From NCBI GenBank assembly GCA_000708835.1, contig DF237120.1, positions 62,001-126,000 of the forward strand: a stretch of 64,000 nucleotides of DNA, read 5' to 3'. The position numbers were made by a program, and so were the translations under genes. Positions 11,696 to 22,841 of the stretch are shown in pieces. Source of the stretch: Klebsormidium nitens. Taxonomy: Eukaryota; Streptophyta; Klebsormidiophyceae; Klebsormidiales; Klebsormidiaceae. The notes under the pieces are model-generated. The model saw only the letters and a program-made list of their open reading frames with translations. It was not told where the DNA came from and did no database searches. Every line of letters begins with the position of its first letter. Positions within the stretch are counted from its first letter, which is position 1.

Positions 11696-13264
11696 TTAAG
11701 CAAGGGCAATGTCATGTTCTTTGCTCTCGAGATCCTCAACGCTTTGACGTTCCCAATCCACATGTCTATCAAGAGCAACACTTGCGTAGATTGGAAGGAA
11801 GCACAAGCAAAACATCACTCCCACCAGTTGTGTGCCAATCACTTGTATCGGCTCAGATCCCAGGCCAACGTTACTGATATCATGAATGCTTATCTCAAGC
11901 AAGAATGCTACCAACCCCATGGCAACGAAGCCCAACGGCGGGCCAGGGTTTCCAGGCTTTCTAAACCCAATAGCTTTCACTACGCCCCAACCGCCCCAGA
12001 GGGTTAAGAAGACCCCGACGAATAAGTTCGTCCAAGCATGATAGCTGACGAGCCATCCCGCGACGATTGGCTGTATATATCGCCCTGTGCCTAACGTATG
12101 TTGGAGAATGGAGCCCATGACGATCTCGCAAGCACCCACAAGGAGGACAAGTAGACTGCAGACGACGGAAGAGGGTGGTTAACAACTGGAACCGTGTGGT
12201 TGACCCCTCAAGGGGCACTCCGCACGACTGAGCTCCACAATGACCCTCATCATGGTGGTACTGACAATCTTAGTAATGCAAACAGCTCCTTTAAGTGAAG
12301 ACAGCCAAACAGGTAGGGTCAAAGCGATCTCACTTGTCCTGATTACCTATAAGCATCATCAACCGTTGATTCACCAAGATACACGTCTGAGGGCAAATCT
12401 GGGCAAAGATGGTACAGAATTCTCGAGAGTAACGTTCCGAAGCGCATCACACTTGAACGCTCTTTATGAGACAAGCAAGCCAGAACTCTCGAGATTGGTG
12501 TTAGGAAACAGTCCAAGTATAGTTGGTCCAGAGAACCAGTTTTTTTTTCAGACGCCCACCGTTAGCTTTATAGGCACGGAGGCAGCAAGTATGAGGGCCA
12601 TTTCAAAGACTTTGACCACCCACTTCTGTATGACGCAGGTTTTTCTCGTGCGACGCAACCTGATTGACAGCAAGCCTTAGTGTCGGAAATAGAATCTTGG
12701 TGCTGACCTGTAGAAGCCCAAGCGTCCCCGGAGCGCACCACCCTTTTCCTTTGCTCTCCCAGTCTGCAGCTTATACAGCTGCAGAGCAAAGAGGAATGAA
12801 CCCCCCTGCTGCGCTGTGCAATAAGCGGCACCACTGATCACAGACATTGCATCTAACGTATTGGACTGGGTGCCTGACAAGCCTGCTCGGCTCTGGCCGT
12901 AGGAGCCCTCGTCGGCAAAGAACAGCTCAATGATGAGAGTATACCAACCCAGAGTTTGGACAACCAACAGAACAAGAGTCGCTTTGGGGTGTCCGACATC
13001 AAAGAGGAGAATAGAGAGCGATATAGCCAGGCCGCCAAGGCCCATAAGCAGGAGGATCAACCAGGCGAGGATCTCCAGAAACGGAATGAAGTCTTTGTAG
13101 TTGCTGAACCACTTGCCAGAGGGAGTGCTCGCGACCGAGTTGACCCGGGTGGTACCCTCAATGAGCAACGAGAATGAGAGGATGCTCAAAAGGGCACAAG
13201 TCCGGAGGACGTGCTTCGCTGGAGCCCTGGATTTTGCCGCCTCTGCGGAGCTTGAGGTGTCCAT
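11696..13264 (-). CDS. Unrecognised multi-pass membrane protein, 2 exons, 338 aa
   Basis: On the minus strand, exon 1 is 13264-12708 and exon 2 is 12155-11696. The donor is CTACAG|GTCAGC and the acceptor CTGCAG|TCTAC, and joining them keeps the frame (Ser codon split 2+1). After a short polar N-terminus come about eight hydrophobic stretches, at roughly residues 20-40, 57-85, 93-115, 137-158, 186-205, 214-240, 252-275 and 285-310. They are followed by a charged tail (ERQSVEDLESKEHD). No catalytic or transport motif is visible, and I do not recognise the family. It could be a transporter or receptor-like protein, but nothing in the sequence decides this. The 552-bp intron carries open frames on the other strand that look like chance. 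The ATG at 13264 opens the long frame; an upstream 5' exon cannot be excluded. Confidence 0.7.
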
Positions 13265-14452
13265 CCTTTGTTCAGGCGAGGATGCTCAAGGACAACAGAT
13301 GGTTCCAGTGTCAGGCAGCTCACCAGAACAAAGCCCACGACTAAGTCGTGCTCATTCGATATCAATGCAGTTGTGAAAGCTTGGGAGAGGGATCTTCCGA
13401 TTGAGATGAGCTGCAACTGTTGACTATACGACTTAATAAGTAGGTACATCAGCCTCAGGTTGTCAGGTGCTGCATCTCCTGCACCAAAAGAGTCTCCGCA
13501 CCTGTTAAACAAGGGGGCAATAGAAAAGTTCGTCACTGACCTGGACCAAGAGCTTGATGCCGCTTCCATATATTTTTTTCTGATTCTTGCCAGTCTAGCG
13601 AGCGTGGTAGGCTGCCCGGATCTCCTGCAAGGAATGTTGGAAAGGGAGGGGGAACCCGCGCAGTGAAAGTCAGCTGAACAGAGAAAGCGCATACGAAACT
13701 TCAAAGCTTGTTTGAACTGTGAAGTGAGTCGCTTTCAATTTTGAATTTGAGTTGCCAACGTGGGGCCACCTGGCCCCTTTCAACCATCGTACGGTTGTGG
13801 AGCCGGAATCTGATAACGTCATTACATAACCCGACCGGGTTTCAGCGGGGCCGCCCCGCATTTTCGGTATAGCGGTTTCAGTACCGTAAGAAGGGAAGGG
13901 AGCCTGGCAAATCTGCTGGGCGGCTCGCTTGATAGGGACTGGTTAGAGGCTAACTAAAATTCACGGATGTGCATGCAGGACCAGTAAGAAAATGAACCGG
14001 GCGCAGATCGAGATGAGCCGGTGCCGGAGGCACACTACCGAGTGGGAAAACCACATCTAGTTATACGGTACTATACGGTATTAGAGTCATAAAGTCGACT
14101 GGGCAATGAAGCTCTCAAGATAACCCTAGCCCGGGTTGCCGCACCCCGGCTGGTCCGCAGGCGGCCGGTCCATGCAATGCAGGGCCCGCCGGGGACTCCT
14201 TTGCGAAGAGGAAACAGATCATCGGAAGAATCTTTTCTTGCAAGAAGTGCGCAGAGCAAAAAGTTCAAAAAGTTGCCCTCTCTGTGTCAGGCTGGCCGCT
14301 GGACGTGTCAGATCAGAGGCTGATCAAGAGCTTCAGGCGCATTGGTGCGTCTTCCAAATTATGCAGGGAATGGAGATGCTTCTCCTCCATTCTCTTCTTC
14401 CCATCCGTGATCAAACCGATTGTTCGATTAGCTAGGCCCCTCCATTTGGGAG
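13265..14452. other. Region between divergent genes, likely two promoters
   Basis: This interval separates the minus-strand membrane protein from the plus-strand disordered protein, so it should hold both promoters. I see no TATA box I would trust. A short repeat (TATACGGTAC, TATACGGTAT) lies near 14061-14080. Open frames here have no family resemblance. Confidence 0.4.
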
Positions 14453-16063
14453 ATGGATGGAGGTGGTGGCTTTTGGGACTGGAGCGAGGAGCTGAGATTC
14501 TTGCAGCACGCAGAGGGTGCGACGCAGGTTCTGCTCGATGAGAGATCCGAATCTGCTCAGAATGCAGCTTCTGTCAGCATCCAGATTGATCAATTTGAGG
14601 TGGAGAATCCTCTTCTCATAGATCTGACTTCTGATCACAGCTATTGGGAACCTAGTGATGGCCACACAACTTCTGAGCAGTGGGGGGTTCTAGCACCAGT
14701 GCATTTTGGACAATGGAATGCCTCTGATCCTGTCAATCGCGGCTCGACAGATGAGGCATGCGGCCTCAGTTTAGAAATAATCTCAACCTGTGTGCTGGGA
14801 GAGCTGGATAGGGACTCTGCCCCGGATCGGCATCGCATAGTGGCACACTCTGTAGCTACAGTCGGGGGGGCTGGCCAAGAGACAGCTCACGGCGGCGCGG
14901 TATATGAGGGGGAGTCTCCCTGTCCACCAGAAGGTTCAGGGACAGACTCCTCAGAGCCAATTGAAATAATCGACAGTCCTCCCCAGGATGTCACGGTCAG
15001 TCAGGAGGATGGGGGCTGCGGGAATGCATCGGTATGTGTAGCGGACAACGAATGCGCGGGTGATTGGGTATGCGCAGATGAGAGGGTATGGGAGGGAAGC
15101 ACTGATCAAGAAGCAGAAGCACATAGTCCCAATCTCTCACCCAGGGATGGAACTAGAGTCAGGCTGCAGTTCGATTTTCTGGAAGCCGAAGGCTGCAAGA
15201 ACAGTGTCAGCGAGGATGACGCCAGACCAGCTGCAGAGTGTAGAGGATCCATTGATGCAACTAGAGGCAGGATCTTTGTACTTCCCTTCCCCCTCACCAT
15301 CCCATTCTTGCCCCTCCGCGCAGTAGGACTGCTCGCGCATCCCCTGAGGCATGTCCCTAAAATAGCGTTCATTCTGCTAACATCAGTGCCCACACCGAGA
15401 CCGCAGCAACTAGAACCAAGGGAGATTCCAGGCGTGCTTCCCGCAACGTACAGGCGCAGGAAACGCAGTAGGCGGGGAGCAGGAAGGGGACACTTTACCA
15501 GGAAGCACTTCCTGCTAGACCTAACCGCTCCAGACTGGTTGCAGGATAACGAGGTTTTCAGTCAGAGTGAACACCCCTCTCCCAGATCCTCCTCGACAGA
15601 ATGTGCAGAACAGATGTCTTCAGAAAGCTCACTGAGCAGTAGTCAGGCGCAAGAGCATTGCGAGCAACTCAATGGGGCAGGTGGATTCGGAGAGTCGAGA
15701 GCTGATGATGCACTTGGTGGCGACCCTGTGACGTCAGCGCACGGGCTGCTCGTGTCAGCGAACACGTCAGCAGATCCCGGCCTTAGCCCCCGGCAAAAGA
15801 GAGAGAGATCAAGACCCTCGCAGTTGGACATCAACGAAGCGAGCCCCCTAACAAATGTACATAGTCGGCGGTGGGAGACGGATAGCTTCTCACTGGAGTA
15901 CAGCCCCTCAAGTCTGTCGCTTGATGGGGGCTTCCGATACAGGAGCGTGGACGGGGGTGCTGAGGTCAGCCCGATGTCATCCCGGTCAAGTAGTTCGTCG
16001 GACCTGGGCGAGCCGGGAATGCATAGCGACACCGGATCGAGCACGGACGAGAATGACAGGTAG
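14453..16063 (+). CDS. Disordered, probably nuclear protein with SUMO-interaction-like motifs, 536 aa
   Basis: One long open frame, rich in Ser, Glu, Asp and Pro, without a recognisable folded domain. Three segments look like SUMO-interaction motifs, i.e. a hydrophobic core followed by acidic or Ser residues: LLIDLTSD at 54-61, IEIIDSPP at 170-177 and FLLDLTAPD at 353-361. A basic run, RRRKRSRRGAGRG near 334-346, looks like a nuclear localisation signal. The C-terminal 40 residues are Ser/Asp-rich. SIMs and a basic run are common in SUMO-targeted ubiquitin ligases and chromatin proteins, but no RING or other domain is visible. The stop codon lies directly in a consensus donor (GACAG|GTAGGC), and the phase fits acceptors at 16454 or 16551, so this may instead be the first exon of the next gene. 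I keep them apart because a nuclear tail and a lipid-binding domain are an odd pair. Confidence 0.6.
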   Translation: MDGGGGFWDWSEELRFLQHAEGATQVLLDERSESAQNAASVSIQIDQFEVENPLLIDLTSDHSYWEPSDGHTTSEQWGVLAPVHFGQWNASDPVNRGSTDEACGLSLEIISTCVLGELDRDSAPDRHRIVAHSVATVGGAGQETAHGGAVYEGESPCPPEGSGTDSSEPIEIIDSPPQDVTVSQEDGGCGNASVCVADNECAGDWVCADERVWEGSTDQEAEAHSPNLSPRDGTRVRLQFDFLEAEGCKNSVSEDDARPAAECRGSIDATRGRIFVLPFPLTIPFLPLRAVGLLAHPLRHVPKIAFILLTSVPTPRPQQLEPREIPGVLPATYRRRKRSRRGAGRGHFTRKHFLLDLTAPDWLQDNEVFSQSEHPSPRSSSTECAEQMSSESSLSSSQAQEHCEQLNGAGGFGESRADDALGGDPVTSAHGLLVSANTSADPGLSPRQKRERSRPSQLDINEASPLTNVHSRRWETDSFSLEYSPSSLSLDGGFRYRSVDGGAEVSPMSSRSSSSSDLGEPGMHSDTGSSTDENDR

Positions 16064-16542
16064 GCCATAGTGTTTGATGAAGAACTTGAAAATCCTCAAA
16101 TGCATTTGATTGTTTCAGCTTCAAGAAGAGAACCCTACTTGCGTCCCTTTTGTTTCATGATCTTGTCCTCGAAAATCATCCAAATAACTCTCAACTGTTG
16201 AAACAAGCTGATAAAGATTAGGTGAAGCAAGACTCCGGAGATAGAGAGTGGAGGAAAAAGGGGTTGTGCAAGTTTCTCTCTGCCTGTTAGGAGCTCGGAC
16301 TTTTCCTGCTTTTCTTGCAAGTTTTCGGCATTCGCCGACCTGTGTATGCCCTCCGCCTTTTGCTGAGTATCAATGTCACGTTTTCTTGCCGCCCACCTTT
16401 TGAGCAACCTGCATACGATGCACCAACCGTTGAAAGAGCATTTCTTCTCTGCAGCCATCTGTACCTCCCCACCAATTATCTCCTCCTTACTCCCCCCCCA
16501 AACTTGGCTGCGGCCGAGCCCCCCGTCAAACCATTGTCGGAG
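16064..16542. other. Possible 5' UTR or intron before the CRAL-TRIO gene
   Basis: A strong acceptor (TTTCTTCTCTGCAG ending at 16454) opens a frame that stays open into the CRAL-TRIO start. This suggests an intron ending here, either in the 5' UTR or joining the upstream disordered protein. The segment is otherwise pyrimidine-rich and featureless. Confidence 0.4.
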
Positions 16543-19500
16543 ATGTCCAGGCGGTTTGTGTTGCCCCCCGGCGTCATGGATCCAGCAGAGATGGAAGACC
16601 TCGAACAGCAGTGGGCCGATCAACTTCGAGCAGTGAGCGTCCTCACAAAAACTTGCTCATCGATTCAAGATTGGACGTCTTGCTTTTTGCTGGGTGATAG
16701 GGACTTCTTTGGATGAAATACTTACAGGCTGAATTTGCCTTGAAGTCAGCTTCAAAAAAAATGAAACGTTAGCCATCATGCATGATTGTGTAACACTAGA
16801 ATTGGCGCCCTGTGATGCTTCAAGAATCTCAGTAAGAAGCAATGTGGCCATTCAAACTTGTCGGAAGAATTATTTCCTGCGGCAGCATAGCCTTTTTCAG
16901 GACTTAATGACTTGTTTGCGGGGAGTCCAGCAGAATAATGTCTTTCTCCTCCAAGTTCTTCCCAAAAATAACTCGCTCCAGCCTCCTCTTGGCAACATGG
17001 TCGGTCACAGTTGCATCCACCCATTGCCGCCGCTATCGGTCACACAAATATCAACACCATTAGTTATCGCAATCTTGACATCATCGCTGACATCAGTGCT
17101 GACGTCATCCCTGTGCAGCGGCGGGCGGAGCACGGGGACCAGCACTACATGAGCGCCGCCGAGCTAATGTCCCCCCCCTGGAGCGACCTGGTGTTTTGGC
17201 ATGGTTCCGACAAGAAGGGCCAACCTGTACTGTACTGCAAGCTGGGCCTGGCGGTCCGCACTCTGCCCCGCCACATGCAGGATCGAATGGGCTGCGCGCT
17301 TTGTAAGTCATTGCCGCTCTCTCGCCGTTCCTTTCGATGTTGTCTCTGCAAACGTCTGTTGTGCTAACTCTCTAGGCGATCTGGTGTTCCGGCCTGCAAA
17401 AGTCTGCATTCTGAGGCGTGACCAAGCCACGTTCTTTGCTGCTCTCTGGGACGCTTTACTGCCAGATTCTTTTTTCTCGAACACTTGACTGCCAGATTGT
17501 ATCGCACCGTTTGGGCCCGAGTGCCTACTTTTAATCTCATCAACGCCTCATTTGGGCTCTGTGCTACTCGTCTTAGTCTCTGATTCAAGGCGCTTCCTCC
17601 TTCCTTCTTTTGCGCCGCTCGTCCAATCTCAGTTTTTGGCTGGTCCCTGTCACCAATTTGATTCCCACTACAGAGTATGCTTACGTTACTCCATAAACTT
17701 GTTCCCTGTCCGGCGGCTGCAAGGCTTGCAACATGTTGATGCCACAGTGTTCATGGACCACTCAACGTCGGACTCATTGCCGCATCTTCTCTACTCCGCG
17801 GCCTTCCGACCAAGGCAAGCTCACCCGCTTTCAAGGACTGACAAGCTGACACGTGTCACTTGCAGATTCGATGGTCGAGCTTGCGAAGACAGCCCATTGC
17901 GGCCCCATCATTCTCACACGCTCTGACAAGGCCTCTGCTGTAAGAGTCTGACATGCCGACACGAGTCTTCGCAGGTTCGATGGTCCAGCTAGCAGATGTC
18001 TTCTTGCAACAACAAGCCGCTGCACCGCTATTCCGAATTTTCTTTCTCAACGACTGAGGTGCTGACATGTGTCACTTGCAGATTCGATGGTCGAGCTGGC
18101 GGAGAACAGTCTCTGGCGGCCCGAGTGCGGGTGGGGCTTCCAGCGGATGACAGTGGTCGTTGATGCGGAGGGGCTCGGCATAACTAGGATGGCCCCAGTG
18201 GAGGCGCTCAAGCACGGGTTCAAGCTCATCCACCGGGACTACCCAGGTCAGCATGACGTCAGCAGTCCGGCCACAAGAATGAGTAGCAATTGCTGTGGTT
18301 TGTCCTTTGCTTGTTTGCAGAATCAGAACTGCCCAAATGGAAGCGCTCAAGCACGGGTTCAAGCTGATCCACCGGGACTACCCAGGTTGGCATGACGTCA
18401 GCAGTCTGGTCGCAGTTTCGGAGGAGCTGAATCGTTGTTTGTCTTCTACTTTTGAGAGCCTGAATGCGTGTTCTACTGGTTGTCAAGAGCCGTCACCTTC
18501 ACAACGGCAGAGGTTCGAAACAGACGTAGTAACAAACAATGGCCAGCCTGTAATCTGAGAGCCCAACCAGCTACATCTCGAAGCAAGGACGGAAACATGG
18601 GGACGGTTGAATCTCTTTTCCAATTCCGTTTTTTGCGGAGGGTTTTGCGTGGCTCCAATAGCAGTTTGATGGCTCGATCCCTGGTACCGTGGTTTCGGTC
18701 GATGGTCGGGTATACTAAATGCAGCAAACAGTATGACCAGTGCATCCGTTCTAGACCGTCGAACGGATTTAGAACAGGATCTCGATATCGTCGCTGAACA
18801 GATTCTGTCAAATCGAGTACTAAAAGTGACTTCCCAGCGACTTCAAGCGGACCTTGGGATCTCAACTAGCCTGAGGGAAGATGATTCAATGCGGTATGCA
18901 TCCTTTATCCTGCGTAACAAACCGGGCGTTGGACTGTGCAAGCCAGTGTTGTAACGAGGCTTTCAGCAAGGTCGAAAATGACGTTAGCCAGCCCGTTGCC
19001 TGCATGAAAATGGCGATTAAATCGGGGCAGTCGACGAGAAAGGGTCCCTTGCTGCGAAGTAAAGACACTGATCTGGCGGTCGGTTTCTAAATGCAGCGCG
19101 TCAAGGGTACACATACATCATCAACGTGCCTCCGCTCTTGAGCATGATGATTGGCGTGTTCAAGCGGGTGATTGGGTACGACGAGAAGGAAGGTGCGTTT
19201 GTGTCGTTCTCAACATCTTTTCCCCTCTGCCTGTTCAATTTTCCGGGAAATCATTTACTCGGATGATGTGCTCTCCGAAGGAGAGACGGAGGAGAGAGGG
19301 GCGCGGTTGAACCCTTGATTTCTCGAATGTTTTCGTCAGCCTTGTGTCTCGTAAACCCATCTCAATGAAGGACACGGATACGGGCTACTATTTTAAGAAT
19401 TCTGAGCCATTCTTTGAGGCTCCACCCCTGAGCCTTGATCAGACGATCCTTTGTTACCTTCTACTCCCGTTCGGTTATGCTCAATGCCTTTATGTGTTCA

Positions 19501-21463
19501 GGTTTGTCATAGCTCCACTTTGTCGTCTCTCTTCCCCCGTTCGCTACCTACCTTTTTATTGTCTTGCCGCTTTCGAAATTTTCCTGACGAACATCAGAAC
19601 GACCACATCCTGCACCGGCTGCACTTAAGTTGCCTGTTTTGTTGACATTGAGGGCTTCCTTCCGGTGTCAAAATTTCCCGACGAATGCGGAGAGCGGAAT
19701 CCATCAATGGATCTCTTGCCCGTAACACTTTCCGAACACTCTGCTTCGAGTCTGGTCCTTCCATTCTGAAAGTCGTAGAGGAAGACCCATCTTAGCCGCT
19801 CGATTCTCAGCGGACCGTCGTGAAAGTATCTATTTATGCTTTAGTAACGTGCCTTTTCGTTCAGCTTCTCGGTCCCCCTGCTTGCCCCACTTTCGCGAAT
19901 TGCAGTTTTCTTCTCTTTGACGGCCTCGCCAAGTCTGGATGCTGTCGAGGTTCGGTGCATGACTCGGAAGGCAGCGGTGCAATGCTACCTCAGCATTATC
20001 ATGCAATTGACAGCTGTGCATTTGAGGTCAACACGCGGCGAAAGAAACAGAGGGATGGAGCTGGAAAACCGACCGTAAAAGCAGAGTCACCGTTCATGAA
20101 GAAGACTTTATTCATTACTTTCTTCCGCTCACTTGCCAGAAACACGATATGTTTAAATGCCCACACCGGAAATTCGGAACAGGATTCCCTAGAAGCAATG
20201 GTAAAGTGGTGTTTGAAACGGGTTTTTCTGTTGTGCAGCAAACGAACGGCTGGGGGTGTATGGGCGGAACTACCGGTCACATCTACAGGTCAGTCATTTT
20301 TCTTCGGCCGTTAGAAGTCAGATCTTGGTCTCCGCTTTCCCAACGAACCCCCAGTCCGAAAGATATTGAAACTAGGCGTTCATTCGGCCGCCTGGCTTAA
20401 GATTCCTTCGTATTTGATAGGAGATCCCCCTGTGGTTCTCATCAGAAGTTTTGAAATTTGGCCGCCGAAACACTCCTTTCCTGGTACTCAGCAGGATAGT
20501 GTAATTCTGTTTTCGTCCGACCATCGACCTACCAGACAGGGATGTGGGCCAGAAACCGGGAGTCAGCTTTGACCCGCCTTATGTCTCTTCTTTCCGCATT
20601 CGGCCTTTTCTGTCTATCGTAAACGAGGCGGTGTCAGCAGATAAAAATACACAGCGCCTACGCAACCCTTGGTACTTTGTAAGCTGAGCACGATTCTGTC
20701 AGTCACGATTTCTTGATTGGACAACGGAGCTGGGTTAAGTTTGAATCTGTGGGCGACGTTCAGATTTGTGCGGAACTCAGAGCAGAGGAACACTCAATGT
20801 GGCCGTATCAGCAAGCTACCTAGGTCCGACTAACAACATCCTCCGAGATTTTGACTGTTCGTGAATGCTTCCTGAGAGCTTCACTCCAGCTTTGAATAGT
20901 GTCTCGGCTACGGAACAAATTACTACGTGCAGTACGGCACACAGCCTACAACACCAGAGAATGCAACCTGGAAACCTTGTTTGCCGTCTGATCAGATCTG
21001 CTGCATCTTCTGATAGATGGTAGCATGCTTCCAACTATTCAAACGTTGAAGGAAGTGCGTCACAGACGCCGAACCCTGTCGGCGCTTGAGAAGTGAAAAC
21101 GGGTCGCTTCAGATTGTTATGCAACGTCTCTATGTCCGAGCAGCAGGAGAACGCGGGCTGTCAAGCGTGCTTATCAACCTCCAGCGACGTATTTCGCTCT
21201 CCAGAATCGCCGGCCGGATGTCAACAACATGTTAATCACGCTGAATTTTGAATTCAGCAGATTCCTATCCTCTGCAGAAGGATTTCGAGCCCGACATGCT
21301 CCACGTCGACTATGGAGGCTCGTGCCCATGCTGTAGCGCTGGGGACGACAAGGAGCTCGTCACCGCCGCTGATTCGTGCCCGGCAAACGCAGGCGCGGCG
21401 CTGAAGAGGCGAGGCCGCCCGGAGGACTGGGTGCTCGACTTTGTTCCATCCCATCAGCGGTAG
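16543..21463 (+). CDS. CRAL-TRIO / Sec14-like lipid-binding protein, 6 exons, 256 aa
   Basis: Model: 16543-16632, 17119-17302, 18082-18246, 19097-19192, 20239-20288, 21278-21463; all GT-AG and phase-consistent. Family marks: WHGSDKKGQPVLY (57-69), VVVDAEGLGI (about 116-125), LKHGFKLIHRDYP (about 134-146), then YTYIINVPPLLSMMIGVFKRVIG (in pieces, 151-173) and LHVDYGGSC near 203-211. These follow the order of CRAL-TRIO proteins: the DxxG strand, the 'dYP' turn, the 'iiNvP' strand before the pocket gate, and the closing 'yGG'. Known: such domains carry a small hydrophobic ligand or a phospholipid between membranes. The usual helical CRAL-TRIO-N part is short here. The protein ends in a Cys/Ala/Lys-rich tail. 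The start at 16543 (MSRRFVLPP) is the first Met of this exon; if the exon is spliced to the long frame ending at 16059 the protein would have about 800 residues. Introns 3 and 4 carry repeated exon edges. Confidence 0.78.
17838..18115 (+). repeat. Three tandem copies of the exon 3 start (CRAL-TRIO)
   Basis: The exon beginning at 18082 (third in this gene model) is preceded by GTCACTTGCAG and starts ATTCGATGGTCGAGCTGGC. Copies of the same acceptor and exon start occur at 17866 (GTCACTTGCAG, ATTCGATGGTCGAGCTTGC) and 17975 (GTCTTCGCAG, GTTCGATGGTCCAGCTAGC). Spacing is 109 and 107 bp. All three keep the AG, so the two upstream copies could act as decoy acceptors. Confidence 0.88.
18186..18402 (+). 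repeat. Two tandem copies of the exon 3 end (CRAL-TRIO)
   Basis: The exon end at 18192-18246 and about 20 bases of the intron (to the TGACGTCAGCAG word) are repeated at about 18333-18402. Both copies read GCGCTCAAGCACGGGTTCAA and CACCGGGACTACCCAG|GT. The downstream copy has its own acceptor-like TTTGCAG just before it (18321). It could be a skipped alternative exon of 60-70 bases, or a relic like the other edge copies. Confidence 0.85.
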
Positions 21464-22841
21464 GATGTCTGCGGATCGAGCCCAGTTTCAGCTGCTGAGA
21501 ACACAGTGTCTTGATGCGATGATTAGAAGAGGGCCACATGCAAAAGGCCGGAAAACATGTGCCAAGTCGAACATTAATCCTGCGCAAATCTGGAACATGT
21601 AGAAGGTTGCAAGGATTCCGCGTAAGGCCGTCCAATGCAAAACTCTCCTCTTGTGGCCACGCTCCAACCGATCATGCTGTTTTACTAGTCCATGCTCGGA
21701 CTCATGCCCACTACCTAGCTGTCATGTTGCAATGACCACATGATTACACAATATGATCGCTGATTTGATCTGCTCCGCTAGCTACATGTACGGACCGTGA
21801 TTGGCATCTTATGTAGCGACGGCACAAAGCCCAAGACTCCAAAGGTCTGCCCTGTTCGATGGCTGGAAAATATTGAAACGAAAAAACTATGAAATTCAAT
21901 GATCCCTGTTAAGAGCTCAGCCAGGCATGGGACTCCGGGACCGCGGGCAGTGGGATAGGCGGTGCCGCTAGTGACCCTAGTAGATATTAAGCTCAGCCTC
22001 ATCTCTTTCAAGTTTGGGCTTGCTGGCATCCAAGTAAATCAATATGATGCACGCGTGCATGGCGGCTATATGTTCAGGTGACGTGCCGCGTGCCATGCCA
22101 GTTCAGTGCACGTGCATGACATGATACCGCTGAGAATACGGTATACGTGTGGCGAGTTGCCTTGCAGTCACCGTAAACCTAGCGCGTACGTACACAGCAG
22201 TTCTGCGTTGTCCTAATTCGGGACATACCAGTCAGGATACCACTATGAACATATGTTTACTAGTAGTCGGAACTTTAGGAGTCTGCAGGACCGGATGTAC
22301 TCGGGAGTTGGGGGAACTTGGCCGGCCAAGTTCCCCTAACTCCCGGGGCCTGCATTGTGAGCTCTTCTTGGTACTAAGTGGGCACTTCCGTGCAGCTTTA
22401 ATTATCTAGCTGTGTATTATGCTCGGTGTATAATGGAGTACTATCCCTCGATCGCGACGGCGCTTCCGAACACGCCGGCTCCGCATTTACGAGTCTCATC
22501 ATTTGCTTGCCACCGCATAAAATCCCGGCTAACGCGTGCGCCGACAGCCGGCATTAGCCTCAGGGCCTTCAATGCACGTTCACGTTGCTGCTTCTTACTG
22601 TCAGTGTTCACGGTGCTTGACAGTGCTTACATGAAGAAGACGTCGATTGCGCTGCTAGCTGATATTACTCCTGTCCTCTCAACATTCGTATAGCACCAAG
22701 ACCAGGGGCTTGTTGCCCCTGTCATCTCAGTTCCTAAGCAGTCTGAGCTGAGTCTGACCCTAAGCTTGACGTCCCGACTGCTGATTAGCAAGCGTACGGT
22801 AACAATAACAACAGCTTTGACCGCCCCACTCCATTTTCCAG
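21464..22841. other. Intergenic or long upstream intron; no supported exon
   Basis: No exon I can support lies here. It should contain the 5' part of the gene whose exons begin at 22842, because that first visible exon starts inside a codon. A 44-bp palindrome is at 22302-22345. Confidence 0.4.
22302..22345. repeat. Near-perfect 44-bp palindrome
   Basis: CGGGAGTTGGGGGAACTTG (19 bases) is followed by GCCGGC and then the reverse complement of the first arm with one mismatch. There is no loop, so it can extrude as a cruciform or form an RNA hairpin. It is not part of any repeat family that I see elsewhere in the window. Confidence 0.85.

Noticed and set aside
13186-13704. 172-codon open frame on the minus strand before the membrane protein gene
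   Set aside because: It is in a different frame from the recognised protein and overlaps its 5' end; it is most likely untranslated leader or promoter.
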